A DNA stretch of 64,000 nt from Ruegeria sp. EL01 (GCF_900313035.1 NZ_OMPS01000004.1:214099-278098), one strand, 5' to 3'; shown: positions 38,477-48,926, counted from the first letter of the stretch. The notes: a model not told the origin generated them from the letters alone. A program made the numbers and translations.

Positions 38477-39511
38477 TCACAGAAGGCTCAGGAACCGATC
38501 GATCTGGTCGGTTCCAATGGACCAATCACAGACCAGGCGGCAAGCCAGCATCTCATCGTCATCGGCGCCGTCCAGGGTATCGCCCCACAGGTGATAGACT
38601 GCGCCTGCGTCGTGTAGACGCCTGTGCTGACGGCGCGGAAAGCGGGCGAAAATCATGTTCGCTTGCGGCTCATGTAAGAACTCTGCCCCAGTCGCACGTA
38701 GCCCTTCTGCCAGATGGGTGCAGTTGGCATTGGCCTGGCGCGCTGATTTCAGCCACAAATCATCGCGCAGATAGGCAGCCATTTGCGCCGACAAATAGCG
38801 ATGTTTGGAGAACAGGTGCGCCCCACGCTTGCGGCGCAGTTCGAACTCCCACGCCTTGCTTTCGTCAAAGAAGACCACAGCCTCGACGCCCATCAATCCG
38901 TTTTTGGTGCCGCCAAAGCTGACGACATCGATACCGGCTTTCCATGTCATCTCGGCTGGCGAGCAATTCAGCGCGACCAGCGCATTGGTAAAACGGGCGC
39001 CATCCATATGAATGGGCAGGCTGTATTCCTTGGCAACATCGCATAAGTCCTGCAACTCAGACCGAGTGTAGACCGATCCGCGCTCGGTCACCTGGGTGAT
39101 CGAGACAGGTCCGCGCTGTGGGCCGTGAACTCCGCGGTTTCCCTCGCCCAGAATGGATTGTCGCAGCGCGTCGGGTGTCATCTTGTCGCCACCCGGAACC
39201 AGCGTCAGCTTGGCACCTGTGAAGAACTCTGGTGCGTTGCATTCATCCTCGTGGATATGCGCCACGGGCGCACAGAATACGGTTTCCCACGGCTGGCACA
39301 GGGTCGATAGCGCCAAGGCATTTGCTGCCGTTCCCGTCGCAACCAGATAGACCGCCGCCCTGGGGGCCTCAAAGATACCGCGAATCTGATCGCGTACCTC
39401 GTTCATCTGGGTGTCGGCACCATAAGCCATCTGATAGCCGCGATTGGCCTCGGTTAGTGCAGTCAGCACTTCGGGATGAACGGGTCCGGAATTGTCAGAG
39501 GCAAATTGCAT
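38477..39511 (-). CDS. low-specificity threonine aldolase / beta-eliminating lyase family
   Basis: PLP enzyme of 344 residues from the ATG at 39511. F-A-S-D-N-S-G-P-V-H-P opens the protein, H-M-D-G-A-R-F-T-N-A is the PLP ring-binding region, and F-G-G-T-K-N-G-L-M carries the Schiff-base Lys. L-threonine aldolases split threonine or allo-threonine to glycine and acetaldehyde. The start overlaps the stop of the YcgN-like gene as TGATG, so the two are translationally coupled. Confidence 0.9.
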   Translation of the reverse strand: MQFASDNSGPVHPEVLTALTEANRGYQMAYGADTQMNEVRDQIRGIFEAPRAAVYLVATGTAANALALSTLCQPWETVFCAPVAHIHEDECNAPEFFTGAKLTLVPGGDKMTPDALRQSILGEGNRGVHGPQRGPVSITQVTERGSVYTRSELQDLCDVAKEYSLPIHMDGARFTNALVALNCSPAEMTWKAGIDVVSFGGTKNGLMGVEAVVFFDESKAWEFELRRKRGAHLFSKHRYLSAQMAAYLRDDLWLKSARQANANCTHLAEGLRATGAEFLHEPQANMIFARFPRRQHRRLHDAGAVYHLWGDTLDGADDDEMLACRLVCDWSIGTDQIDRFLSLL

Positions 39512-39984
39512 CAGTTTGGCTCCTCGATAATGTAGTCTTCCCATTCTTCCATGGGCGTTTCGAATTCTGATACGGTACGCCCCTGCACGGATACCCCTGC
39601 TGCGTGGACGCTGTCGGGCGTATCAGACAGCAACGGGTGCCAGTCGAGAAGCGGTTTGCCCTCCCACAACAAGCGGTAGGCGCAGGTCTGCGGCAACCAA
39701 TAGGCGTGGCTGTCGATATTGTCGGGCTTCAAGACAATACACTCGGGCACGAATTGGTGTCGGATATCGTATTGTGTGCAGCGGCAGGTTTCATCGTCCA
39801 GCAGGCGGCAGGCGACACAGGTCAGAGCAACTTCGCCCGAATCTTCGTCTTCCAGTTTGTTCAGACAACACTTGCCGCACCCATCGCACAACGCCTCCCA
39901 TTCCTGGGGGTTCATCTTGCGCAGAGACTTGCGTTCCCAAAACCGGGGTGAAAGGCCCGCGCGATTGATCGGGTCCGTGGTCAT
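39511..39984 (-). CDS. YcgN family (UPF0260) cysteine-cluster protein
   Basis: 157 residues from the ATG at 39984. Eight Cys are concentrated as C-D-G-C-G-K-C-C near residue 35, C-V-A-C-R-L and C-R-C-T, followed by one more. This is the zinc/iron-cluster-like signature of the YkgJ/YcgN group, whose function is not known. It overlaps ribF by ATGA upstream and the threonine aldolase gene by one base downstream, so these three genes form a compact minus-strand unit. Confidence 0.88.
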   Translation of the reverse strand: MTTDPINRAGLSPRFWERKSLRKMNPQEWEALCDGCGKCCLNKLEDEDSGEVALTCVACRLLDDETCRCTQYDIRHQFVPECIVLKPDNIDSHAYWLPQTCAYRLLWEGKPLLDWHPLLSDTPDSVHAAGVSVQGRTVSEFETPMEEWEDYIIEEPN

Positions 39985-40913
39985 GGGTTGACCAGAATCC
40001 CGCGGGCCCGGGTGCAATCTGCATCCATCTGTGCGATCAGATTCTCGAGGCTGTCAAATGTCATCTCCGGACGCAGGTAGTCGACCAGCCCGACCGATAG
40101 CGTCGCACCATACAGATCGCCCGAGAAGTCAAACAGGAAGGTTTCGATATTCGGCACTTCGCCCTGAAACATCGGCCGTGTTCCAACCGAGGCCGCACCG
40201 CGATAGCTGCCCTGATGCGGGCCGTCCAGCACATCGACCAGAACCGCGTAGACCCCGAACTTCGGCGGATGCAATCCCTGGATCGACATATTGGCGGTGG
40301 GAAAGCCCAGTTCGCGTCCCCGTTGTTCTCCGCCTACGACCTCGCCCTCGATCCGGTGCCAGTGGCCCAGCATTGCAGCAGCGTCGCGCGGGCGACCCTC
40401 GGTCAGCGCGGTCCGGATCGCGGTTGAGGACACCACATTGTCGGATCGTTCCATCAGCGGCGCAATGGTGACGCCGAACCCCATTTCCCGACCGAAGTGC
40501 GCCATATCCTGCGCGGTCCCGCTGCGGCCCTTGCCAAAGCAGAAATCAGCACCAACCACCACATGCGACAGGCCCAGCCCGTCACGGATCACCATTCCGG
40601 CAAATTCCTCGGGTGTCAGCCCGGCCAGAGCCGCGTTGAATGGCAGCTCATACAGTTTGCGTACCCCCAGTTTCTGCAGCCGATGCGCACGCGCGTTGCC
40701 ACGCATCAAACGAAACGGAGGGCTACCGGGTGCAAAATGCTCGCGCGGGTGTGGTTCGAACGTCATCACGCCCAGCGGCGCATCCGGCGCTGCGCTGCGT
40801 GCAAGGTCGATGACGGATTGATGCCCGATATGAACACCGTCAAAATTCCCGATCGCGACACTGGCGCCACGGTCCTCAGGCTTAACAAACTGGAAGTCCC
40901 GGATGATCTGCAT
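39981..40913 (-). CDS. ribF: bifunctional riboflavin kinase / FAD synthetase
   Basis: 310 residues; makes FMN and then FAD from riboflavin. The N-terminal nucleotidyltransferase domain has A-I-G-N-F-D-G-V-H-I-G-H near residue 20. The C-terminal kinase domain has G-R-E-L-G-F-P-T-A-N and ends with the D-Y-L-R-P-E block. The ATG at 40913 has no close upstream gene. Co-translation with ycgN and the aldolase is suggested by overlaps. Confidence 0.95.
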   Translation of the reverse strand: MQIIRDFQFVKPEDRGASVAIGNFDGVHIGHQSVIDLARSAAPDAPLGVMTFEPHPREHFAPGSPPFRLMRGNARAHRLQKLGVRKLYELPFNAALAGLTPEEFAGMVIRDGLGLSHVVVGADFCFGKGRSGTAQDMAHFGREMGFGVTIAPLMERSDNVVSSTAIRTALTEGRPRDAAAMLGHWHRIEGEVVGGEQRGRELGFPTANMSIQGLHPPKFGVYAVLVDVLDGPHQGSYRGAASVGTRPMFQGEVPNIETFLFDFSGDLYGATLSVGLVDYLRPEMTFDSLENLIAQMDADCTRARGILVNP

Positions 40914-40988
40914 GAAGATTGCCTAACGGGACTACCCGGCAGGTTCAAGCCGCAGATCAGGCCACGCGGAATTCAAGTTGCCGACAAG

Positions 40989-41432
40989 TCAGTCAAACTT
41001 GCGGCTTGGGGCCAGTACCATGGCTTCGCCTACCAGCACTTTCTTCCCGTCAACGGAACAATGGCAATCCAGCTTGACGCGCCGTTTGGCGACATCCATG
41101 TCGATTACCTTGACCTCAGCATAGACCATGTCACCAGGGCGCACGGGGGCAAGGAACTTCAGCGATTGGCCCATGTAGACCGTGCCATGGCCGGGCAGTT
41201 GTTCTCCGATCACGGCCGAGATCAGACCCGCCGTAAGCATGCCATGGGCGATGCGCCCCTCAAAGATTGTATCGCGGGCGTAATCATCATCCAGATGCAC
41301 CGGGTTCCGGTCAGTGGAGATCTGCGCGAACATCTCGATATCTTCATCCGTCACCACTTTGCGCAGATGCCGGGTCATGCCCATCTCGATGTCTTCGATA
41401 CAAATCGTTCCGCGTGGAAGATTATCCAACAT
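40989..41432 (-). CDS. MaoC-like hot-dog hydratase
   Basis: 147 residues, a single hot-dog domain. The hydratase-2 motif is seen as D-R-N-P-V-H then F-E-G-R-I-A-H-G-M at about 42-65, with the catalytic Asp and His. PhaJ-type enzymes hydrate trans-2-enoyl-CoA to R-3-hydroxyacyl-CoA for polyhydroxyalkanoate supply. Without pha neighbours the exact acyl substrate stays open. Confidence 0.88.
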   Translation of the reverse strand: MLDNLPRGTICIEDIEMGMTRHLRKVVTDEDIEMFAQISTDRNPVHLDDDYARDTIFEGRIAHGMLTAGLISAVIGEQLPGHGTVYMGQSLKFLAPVRPGDMVYAEVKVIDMDVAKRRVKLDCHCSVDGKKVLVGEAMVLAPSRKFD

Positions 41433-41533
41433 GTTGCCCTCACTCGATGTCGACCGTGAAAGAAAAAACCATCATTAGGTCAAGGTTGGCAACTTTATTA
41501 CTTCGCAACTGCAGAAAATCAAGTGAAAAATAA

Positions 41534-42409
41534 CTACCTCAGACGGCCGATTGTAAAGGTGGGATTGATCTTTTCTTTTTGAATATAGGTGGTTAGGGAT
41601 TCTGCATGCGGGTGGTGCGACGTTTTTGTTTCCGCCGCAGCCAGACCACCCGAAATAAAGAGGGTATCGATTCCCTCTCCCATGCCGCCCATGATGTCTG
41701 TGTGGGGGCCGTCTCCGATGGCCAGAATGTCCCCGTCAGAGACGTCCGTGCCGAGTTCTTGCAACCTGCGGCGGGCCAGATCGTAGATCGGCGGGTGCGG
41801 CTTTCCGAAATAAAGACTTTCGCCGCCCATTTCGGTGTAAAGCCGTGCCAGTGCTCCGGCACACCATTCGCGAACCTCGCCCCGGTCAACCACGATGTCT
41901 GGGTTGGCGCATAGCAGCTTCAGGCCCATCTGCTTGGCATACAGGAAATCGGGGCGGTTCACGTCAGGATCCGCCATCGGATCAAACGGCCCGCAACACG
42001 CGATGCCTTCCGCCTGATCCAGCGGAACACGTTCGATGTGGATAGGGTGATGCAGCAATTTCAGAGGTTCAAAAAAACCTGCATCGCGTTCCCATTCCCC
42101 CATGAAAAACACTTTTTCGCCGACAGCGCCGCGAAACATGGCGGATCGGGCCGAGTCTCCGCTGGTTGCGATCGTGTCATAGGCGTCAGACGGAACGTTG
42201 AAATGCGAGAGTTGATCGGCAACCCCGGCGCGGGGTTTAGGCGAGTTGGTGACCAACACTACAAACCCGCCTGCTTTCCGGTATTGCTGCAAGGCGGCAA
42301 CGGCCTCGGGGTAGGCGGTGATCCCGTTGTGCACGCAACCCCATAGGTCCACGAACAGTGCCTTGTAGCGATCAGAGATTTCAGACAGCGAAGTAATGAT
42401 CTGGGTCAT
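41534..42409 (-). CDS. HAD superfamily IIA (TIGR01459-like) hydrolase
   Basis: 291 residues from the ATG at 42409. Motif I is L-F-V-D-L-W-G-C-V-H, motif II V-L-V-T-N-S-P-K, motif IV A-I-G-D-G-P-H-T-D. It is a paralogue of the HAD protein ending the polyol operon (12599-13438); that copy has D-Q-F-G-V-L in motif I. Phosphatase activity is likely, substrate unknown. Confidence 0.88.
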   Translation of the reverse strand: MTQIITSLSEISDRYKALFVDLWGCVHNGITAYPEAVAALQQYRKAGGFVVLVTNSPKPRAGVADQLSHFNVPSDAYDTIATSGDSARSAMFRGAVGEKVFFMGEWERDAGFFEPLKLLHHPIHIERVPLDQAEGIACCGPFDPMADPDVNRPDFLYAKQMGLKLLCANPDIVVDRGEVREWCAGALARLYTEMGGESLYFGKPHPPIYDLARRRLQELGTDVSDGDILAIGDGPHTDIMGGMGEGIDTLFISGGLAAAETKTSHHPHAESLTTYIQKEKINPTFTIGRLR

Positions 42410-42487
42410 AGTAGCGGGTCCGGGGTAAAATGAATCCCACGATGTATGCCGCAACCGCTATGGATTGGCCATTGAAAAGGCATGAGG

Positions 42488-43414
42488 TCAATTGCGAAAG
42501 CTTTCCAATGTTCCACCCGTTCGCTTGCGGACAGTCCGGCGTAATGCGGTTGCGTCTGAATATCCCACCCGTGCTGCAATTTCTTCGTGGTTGAGGGTCC
42601 CGGATCGTGCCCACCGGATCGCCTCGGTCACGCGAATTGTTTGCATGAAAGCGGATGGGGTTAGGGCGGTTGCTTGCGATAGCCAACGCGAAAAAGTCCG
42701 GGGGGCCAGGCCTGCGGCGTCTGCAAGTTCGGCAAGGCTGATCTGGCGCCCCAGGTTGTGTCGCACGTAGAGTTCGGCCTTTTGCAGGGCGGGATGCCCC
42801 GCCACCAGCGTTGCGACGGACATATAGGGCAGTTGGCTGGGACGGTTGTCCGCCATCAGGAAACGGCGGCAATCTTCGGCAATAGCAAGGCCGGCAAACC
42901 ACTCGATAAGGGATAGCATCAGATCGATATGAGAGAAGGCCGCGCCCGCTGTCACCAGATTACCGTCGCGCACGACCAGGTCGCCCGACTGTAAATGCGC
43001 CTTTGGAAACAGGGAATGCAACAAGGGCGCCAGCCACCAGGTTGTCGTGACATTGCGCCGGTCCAGCAAACCGGCTGCACCCAAAGCAAAGCAGCCCGAG
43101 CAAGCCCCTGCAATGAGTGTGTCTGGTTTGGACAGGCTTTGAAGCGCCTCGACCAACTCTGCAAAGCTGTGCTGTTGCATGGCGTCACGCAACTCGTGCT
43201 CTGTTGCAAGGCCGAGCCCCGGTAGGATAACGAGATCAGGGCTTTCCATGCGCAAAAGACATTCTTCCGGTGTCAGGGACGTGGCATGGAATCGTATGTT
43301 GCTTCCATGTAACCCGGCCACGCGATTGGCTGTGACCAGCATCTCGCTTGTGATGAACAGGCTGGACAATTGGCACGGTGTGGGGTGCAGGATTACGGTT
43401 CGAACGGTTTGCAT
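42488..43414 (-). CDS. GlxA-type AraC family transcriptional regulator
   Basis: 308 residues. The N-terminal DJ-1/PfpI-like domain (about 1-180) keeps a nucleophile-elbow-like G-A-C-S-G-C-F. The C-terminal AraC DNA-binding domain (about 205-305) has two helix-turn-helix units, the first I-S-L-A-E-L-A-D-A-A-G-L-A-P-R-T-F-S-R. GlxA-like proteins regulate catabolism of quaternary amines or amino acids in other bacteria. The gene is divergent from the GFA gene, 87 bases apart, which makes that gene a possible target. Confidence 0.9.
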   Translation of the reverse strand: MQTVRTVILHPTPCQLSSLFITSEMLVTANRVAGLHGSNIRFHATSLTPEECLLRMESPDLVILPGLGLATEHELRDAMQQHSFAELVEALQSLSKPDTLIAGACSGCFALGAAGLLDRRNVTTTWWLAPLLHSLFPKAHLQSGDLVVRDGNLVTAGAAFSHIDLMLSLIEWFAGLAIAEDCRRFLMADNRPSQLPYMSVATLVAGHPALQKAELYVRHNLGRQISLAELADAAGLAPRTFSRWLSQATALTPSAFMQTIRVTEAIRWARSGTLNHEEIAARVGYSDATALRRTVRKRTGGTLESFRN

Positions 43415-43436
43415 TTGTCCATATTGGTTCTAATAA

Positions 43437-43450
43437 TGTCAAAATTGACA
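43437..43450. promoter_or_regulatory. palindrome between the glxA-like and GFA genes
   Basis: TGTCAA (43437-43442) and TTGACA (43445-43450) form a perfect inverted repeat with two bases between, 23 bases from the regulator start and 51 from the GFA start. TTGACA is also a perfect -35 hexamer, so this can be an operator, a promoter element, or both. Confidence 0.4.
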
Positions 43451-43501
43451 CTGACCATCTGAGCCAACTTTGTCCAGACTTCCCAGAAAAGGAGAGTGCT
43501 G

Positions 43502-43909
43502 ATGACGTTAGAAGGTGGATGTTTCTGTGGTGCCGTGCGGTACAAGGCCGAGGGTGAGCCGGTTTTTAAAGGGCAATGCCATTGCCGTTCGTGTCAGCAT
43601 ATTTCAGGTGGTGCGCCGAACCTGTTCATGCTGATACCTTGCGATGGGTTCCGGTACACAGCCGGAACACCCAAGCAGTTCCGGCGCTCGGATCGCGCCG
43701 CGCCCGTGACGCGCGAATTCTGCGCGGACTGCGGAACACATATCACGACCCATCGACCGGGATTAGATCCGATAATCCTTAAGGTCGGAACCCTGGATGA
43801 CCCTTCGATCTTTCGGGGGGCTAAGGCTGCACTGTTCGTGGCGGAAAAGCAGAGCTTTCACTGTATCCCCGAAGGCATACCAAGTTTTGACGGCCTGCCG
43901 CCGATGTAA
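43502..43909 (+). CDS. GFA family protein (glutathione-dependent formaldehyde-activating-like)
   Basis: 135 residues from the ATG at 43502, with AAGGAG eight bases upstream. Zinc-binding Cys lie in G-G-C-F-C-G-A-V, C-H-C-R-S-C and F-C-A-D-C-G-T, the complete Gfa/Mss4-like set. The enzymatic role claimed for the founder is disputed, and most family members have no known function. It may be controlled by the divergent GlxA-type regulator. Confidence 0.9.
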   Translation: MTLEGGCFCGAVRYKAEGEPVFKGQCHCRSCQHISGGAPNLFMLIPCDGFRYTAGTPKQFRRSDRAAPVTREFCADCGTHITTHRPGLDPIILKVGTLDDPSIFRGAKAALFVAEKQSFHCIPEGIPSFDGLPPM

Positions 43910-43910
43910 G

Positions 43911-43936
43911 AAAGGCGCCCAACTGAGCGCCTTTTT
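43911..43936. terminator. bidirectional rho-independent terminator
   Basis: AAAGGCGC (43911-43918) and GCGCCTTT (43927-43934) form an 8-bp stem with an 8-base loop. T residues follow on the plus side and A residues precede it, so it can end both the GFA gene and the convergent pyrophosphatase gene. Confidence 0.85.
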
Positions 43937-43952
43937 CCAATTCAAAGGAAGT

Positions 43953-44873
43953 TTAGACCTTCAAGTTTGGGATGATCTGCTTTTTGCGGCTCATCACACC
44001 GGGCAGAACTACGCTGTCGCCTTCAACAGATGCGCCAAAGCTTTTTTCCGCGACGCCTTTGACCAGATCATTAGGTACCAGCAGGGTGGCCTCTTCGTTC
44101 AGAATGTCGACGACGAACAGCAGAACCTGATCAACGCCGTCTTCTCTCGAGACATCCACCATCGATGCAGCGAGGCTGGCTTTGCGGTCCAGGACAACGC
44201 CCGGCGCAGTGGTTTCCAGAACCGAGACACGGAACTTTGTGCCGTCGACCTCGTACTCCTTGCTGTCCATGCGGATCAATTCGGCATCCGAGAAGGATGA
44301 GACATCCGACTTCGCCGCGAACATCTCTGCGGCATAGGCGGAAACATCCAGATCCAGATCTGCCGCCAGTTTCTCGGCCACGGCGCGATCATGCGCGGTG
44401 GTCGTGGGCGAGCGGAATTCCAGGGTGTCCGACAGAATGCAGGTCAGTGCCGCGCCTTTGATAGCATCGGGTATCTTGGCGACGTCATCGCCGATCAAGT
44501 CGATCATGATCGTCGCGGTACAGGCCAGCGGGCGTACGGTGATGTCGATTGGGCCTTTGGTTTCCAACCCGCCGACCAGTTTGTGGTGGTCGATGATCGC
44601 TTGGATATCCGCGCTGTTGATACTGGCGGGCAGCTCAGCGGGGTTGTTGGTGTCGACGATGACAACCGGCGCGCCTTCGGCCACATCTCCGATAATCCGC
44701 GGTTTAGGCAGGTTCCAACGGTCCAGCATAAACGCGGCTTCGGTGTTGGGCTCTCCCAACAACACGGCTTCGGCGTTTTCGCCTTTGACTTCGTTCAGAT
44801 ACCAGGCCCACAGAATGGGCGACCCGGTCGAGTCCGTATCGGGGGATTTGTGGCCAAAAACTTGGATTGTCAT
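43953..44873 (-). CDS. ppaC: manganese-dependent (family II) inorganic pyrophosphatase
   Basis: DHH-superfamily enzyme of 306 residues hydrolysing pyrophosphate. Motifs: G-H-K-S-P-D-T-D at residue 7, V-D-T-N-N-P, the D-H-H-K box near residue 95, and a C-terminal DHHA2 domain with the S-R-K-K-Q substrate loop near residue 297. No CBS insert is present, so it should not be adenine-nucleotide regulated in that way. Confidence 0.96.
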   Translation of the reverse strand: MTIQVFGHKSPDTDSTGSPILWAWYLNEVKGENAEAVLLGEPNTEAAFMLDRWNLPKPRIIGDVAEGAPVVIVDTNNPAELPASINSADIQAIIDHHKLVGGLETKGPIDITVRPLACTATIMIDLIGDDVAKIPDAIKGAALTCILSDTLEFRSPTTTAHDRAVAEKLAADLDLDVSAYAAEMFAAKSDVSSFSDAELIRMDSKEYEVDGTKFRVSVLETTAPGVVLDRKASLAASMVDVSREDGVDQVLLFVVDILNEEATLLVPNDLVKGVAEKSFGASVEGDSVVLPGVMSRKKQIIPNLKV

Positions 44874-44983
44874 GTCAACGTCCTGAGGATGGGAATTTTG
44901 CGCGCCTTATAGGATGCTAAGGCCATGTTGTCACCCGGCAGCTGTTGCGCTGCGACGGATCGTCTGAAAACCCTGAAGGTCGC

Positions 44984-45964
44984 TTAGAATGGCGCGCGGG
45001 TCAGAGAATAGCCTGCCTGTTGTAACTGGTTTAGCAAGCCATAGGTGTCACTCAGGTGACCAGCGCCAACGGCGATGACGACGGTCTGATCTTCGATCTC
45101 CAGTATGTGTCTCATCCAGTTGGCATTTCGCTGGATCAGAAGCTGCTGTTCAAAACGATCCCATTCTGCGTTGAACTCTTCAGGGCTGAGGCCGGAAAGT
45201 TCCAACCCCTGCAATCGGGCCAATTGAATTATCTCTGCATGGCTTTCTTCAATGTATGCGTTGGCCATGGTGGTCACTTCGTCGGCACTGCCTTGCATGG
45301 CCCCAGAAAAACGCACCAGCGATTGGATTTGTTCTTCCAATGGATGGCTGTTGAAGATGGCCATTAGATCCTCGACCTGTTCCAGCGAATGTTGCGGGAT
45401 ATCATGCGCCACTGCGAAATCCGTCAGGCGCGCATCCATGCCGTATTTGGCATCCGGATCCTGCATCAGGCAGGGCGGAATGCCCAACATCATGCTTAAA
45501 AACCAAGGCCGCATCTTAGCGGCCATCCAGCTTGGGATGCCGCGTTCCGCCAATGCTCCGGATAGCACAGCCCAATCTTCCTCGGCCATCAGATCGATAA
45601 GGGTTGGCCCCGACGTGATCATCACCGGGCTCAAGTCCTTTGCCAGACCTTGTTCAAACGCGCTCATCTCGTCTTGCGTGACCTCAAAATAAAATGCGTC
45701 GGCCTGACTTAGTACCGGTGTCAAACGCTCTACGACAGGTTCCATGCGCGCATCAAAGGTATGCATCGTCCCAATCAGGTGTAGTACCGTATCGCCCTTG
45801 GTCGCGATCCAGTGGTTGCCTTCAGGGAATGGGACGTCGGCCAAGGCCTTTTGCAGTTCCGACCGAGTCTCAGGCGTCATACCCGGCCTCAGGTCGCGCC
45901 CCTCACACGCTGCGTGAACGGTAATGGGCAGCAAGAGGAAGGTCAGAAGGGTCAGCAAGCGCAT
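44984..45964 (-). CDS. TraB/GumN family protein
   Basis: 326 residues with a Sec signal (hydrophobic core about 3-17, cleavage near V-H-A-A-C). Family motifs are H-L-I-G-T-M-H-T-F-D near residue 65 and V-G-A-G-H-L-S-D-T-Y-G-L near residue 298. The Tiki/EreA-like fold suggests a metalloprotease, and the G-x-H and H-x-x-x-x-G elements are the presumed metal sites. It is likely periplasmic; function is unknown. Confidence 0.85.
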   Translation of the reverse strand: MRLLTLLTFLLLPITVHAACEGRDLRPGMTPETRSELQKALADVPFPEGNHWIATKGDTVLHLIGTMHTFDARMEPVVERLTPVLSQADAFYFEVTQDEMSAFEQGLAKDLSPVMITSGPTLIDLMAEEDWAVLSGALAERGIPSWMAAKMRPWFLSMMLGIPPCLMQDPDAKYGMDARLTDFAVAHDIPQHSLEQVEDLMAIFNSHPLEEQIQSLVRFSGAMQGSADEVTTMANAYIEESHAEIIQLARLQGLELSGLSPEEFNAEWDRFEQQLLIQRNANWMRHILEIEDQTVVIAVGAGHLSDTYGLLNQLQQAGYSLTRAPF

Positions 45965-46082
45965 TGATTGGTCCCATGATGTTGGCGTCCTCGCTCATGA
46001 CATATCTGTGCGATTGGATCATGTTCAACCCATCTGCCCTGCGATGGCTGGCATTCGGGAAGAAATTGCCTAGCATGGCGCC

Positions 46083-46757
46083 ATGAACCGCGAGCAGGAT
46101 CTTTATCCCCCCATCAAGGCGCTGTTGCAGCGTCAGGGTTATGACGTCAAAGGCGAGGTTGGTGCGGCGGACATTGTGGCTGTGCGCGAAGGTGCCGAGC
46201 CGATCATAGTCGAGCTCAAGCTAAAGTTCTCTTTGGCGCTGTTTCATCAGGCGATCACGCGGCTGAAACTGAGTGATCAGGTTTATATCGCAGTGTGCAA
46301 GCCAAAGGGCCGCAGTGCCCGGCGGATGCTGAAGGACAATCTCGCGATGTGTCGCCGGTTGGGGCTTGGCCTGATCACGGTTCGAGCGGACGGAGAAATC
46401 GAGGTGCAGTGCGACCCGGGTCCTTACGCGCCACGTAAGGACAAGAAAAAGACTGCGCGTTTATTGCGGGAATTCGACCGCCTTGAGGGTGATCCGAACG
46501 CAGGGGGTGCGACGCGGCACGGTATCGTCACAGCCTACCGTCAGGATGCGTTGAAATGTGCCAGCCATCTTGCTGAATGTGGCGCCAGCAAGGGCTCGGA
46601 GGTGGCAAGCGCCACCGGAGTGGCCGAGGCCACGCGCCTGATGCGCGACAATCACTATGGTTGGTTCTATAAAGTCGACAAGGGCGTTTATGATCTTTCC
46701 GCAGCTGGATCCGAGGGTCTGACGCACTGGGCCTATAGCTGGGAGCAGGTGGATTGA
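46083..46757 (+). CDS. DUF2161 protein with PD-(D/E)XK nuclease-like motif
   Basis: 224 residues. The N-terminal third has E25, D30 and E44-x-K46 (A-A-D-I-V then I-V-E-L-K), which fits the PD-(D/E)XK nuclease fold core. R-x-L-G-L-G-L-I-T-V follows, and the C-terminal half contains a helix-turn-helix-like A-S-A-T-G-V-A-E-A-T-R. DUF2161 proteins are often annotated as phosphodiesterases; I know of no experimental role. It lies just before groESL on the same strand, but groESL has its own control region. Confidence 0.8.
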   Translation: MNREQDLYPPIKALLQRQGYDVKGEVGAADIVAVREGAEPIIVELKLKFSLALFHQAITRLKLSDQVYIAVCKPKGRSARRMLKDNLAMCRRLGLGLITVRADGEIEVQCDPGPYAPRKDKKKTARLLREFDRLEGDPNAGGATRHGIVTAYRQDALKCASHLAECGASKGSEVASATGVAEATRLMRDNHYGWFYKVDKGVYDLSAAGSEGLTHWAYSWEQVD

Positions 46758-46811
46758 TCACCTTCTCAGCGCGGTCAAATCCGATTCTTCCAAAAAATCC
46801 TGCACATCTTG

Positions 46812-46840
46812 TTGACTCACTGGTTTTTACTCCCTAGCTA
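46812..46840 (+). promoter_or_regulatory. promoter of groES-groEL
   Basis: TTGACT at 46812-46817 and TAGCTA at 46835-46840, 17 bases apart, lie just before the CIRCE element. This layout is the usual one for HrcA-repressed, sigma-70-read groESL operons. Confidence 0.6.
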
Positions 46841-46847
46841 TGCGTCG

Positions 46848-46874
46848 TTATCACTCAAGCAATTCGAGTGCTAA
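46848..46874 (+). promoter_or_regulatory. CIRCE operator (HrcA binding site)
   Basis: TTATCACTC-N9-GAGTGCTAA matches the consensus TTAGCACTC-N9-GAGTGCTAA at 17 of 18 positions, with one G-to-T change in the left arm. It lies 58 bases before groES. Repression by HrcA under non-stress conditions is inferred; hrcA is not in the window. Confidence 0.9.
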
Positions 46875-46932
46875 CGCCTCGTCAGTCGACGAGGGGAGGA
46901 TAAACAAACTTTGAGCCCAAGGAGCTGCAAAG

Positions 46933-47220
46933 ATGGCATTGAAACCGCTTCATGACCGTGTGCTGGTGCGCCGCACCGAAAGCGACGAAAAAACCGCTGG
47001 TGGTCTGATCATTCCCGATAGCGCAAAAGAAAAGCCCAGCGAAGGCGAAGTCGTCGCAACAGGCGAAGGCGCGCGCAAGGACAGCGGCGAGCTGATCGCC
47101 ATGGCCGTAAAAGCTGGCGACAAGATCCTGTTCGGCAAATGGTCGGGCACCGAGGTCCAGGTCAACGGCGAAGAGCTGCTGATGATGAAAGAAAGCGACA
47201 TCATGGGGATCATCGAGTAA
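46933..47220 (+). CDS. groES: co-chaperonin GroES
   Basis: 95-residue cap of the GroEL folding chamber. [11 protein letters not shown] opens the protein, the mobile loop is [11 protein letters not shown], and the end is D-I-M-G-I-I-E. It has an AAGGAG site and lies 55 bases before groEL. Confidence 0.98.
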   Translation: MALKPLHDRVLVRRTESDEKTAGGLIIPDSAKEKPSEGEVVATGEGARKDSGELIAMAVKAGDKILFGKWSGTEVQVNGEELLMMKESDIMGIIE

Positions 47221-47239
47221 GCCTAACGGCTTTCTCTGA

Positions 47240-48919
<1,680 letters not shown>

Positions 48920-48926
48920 GACGTCG

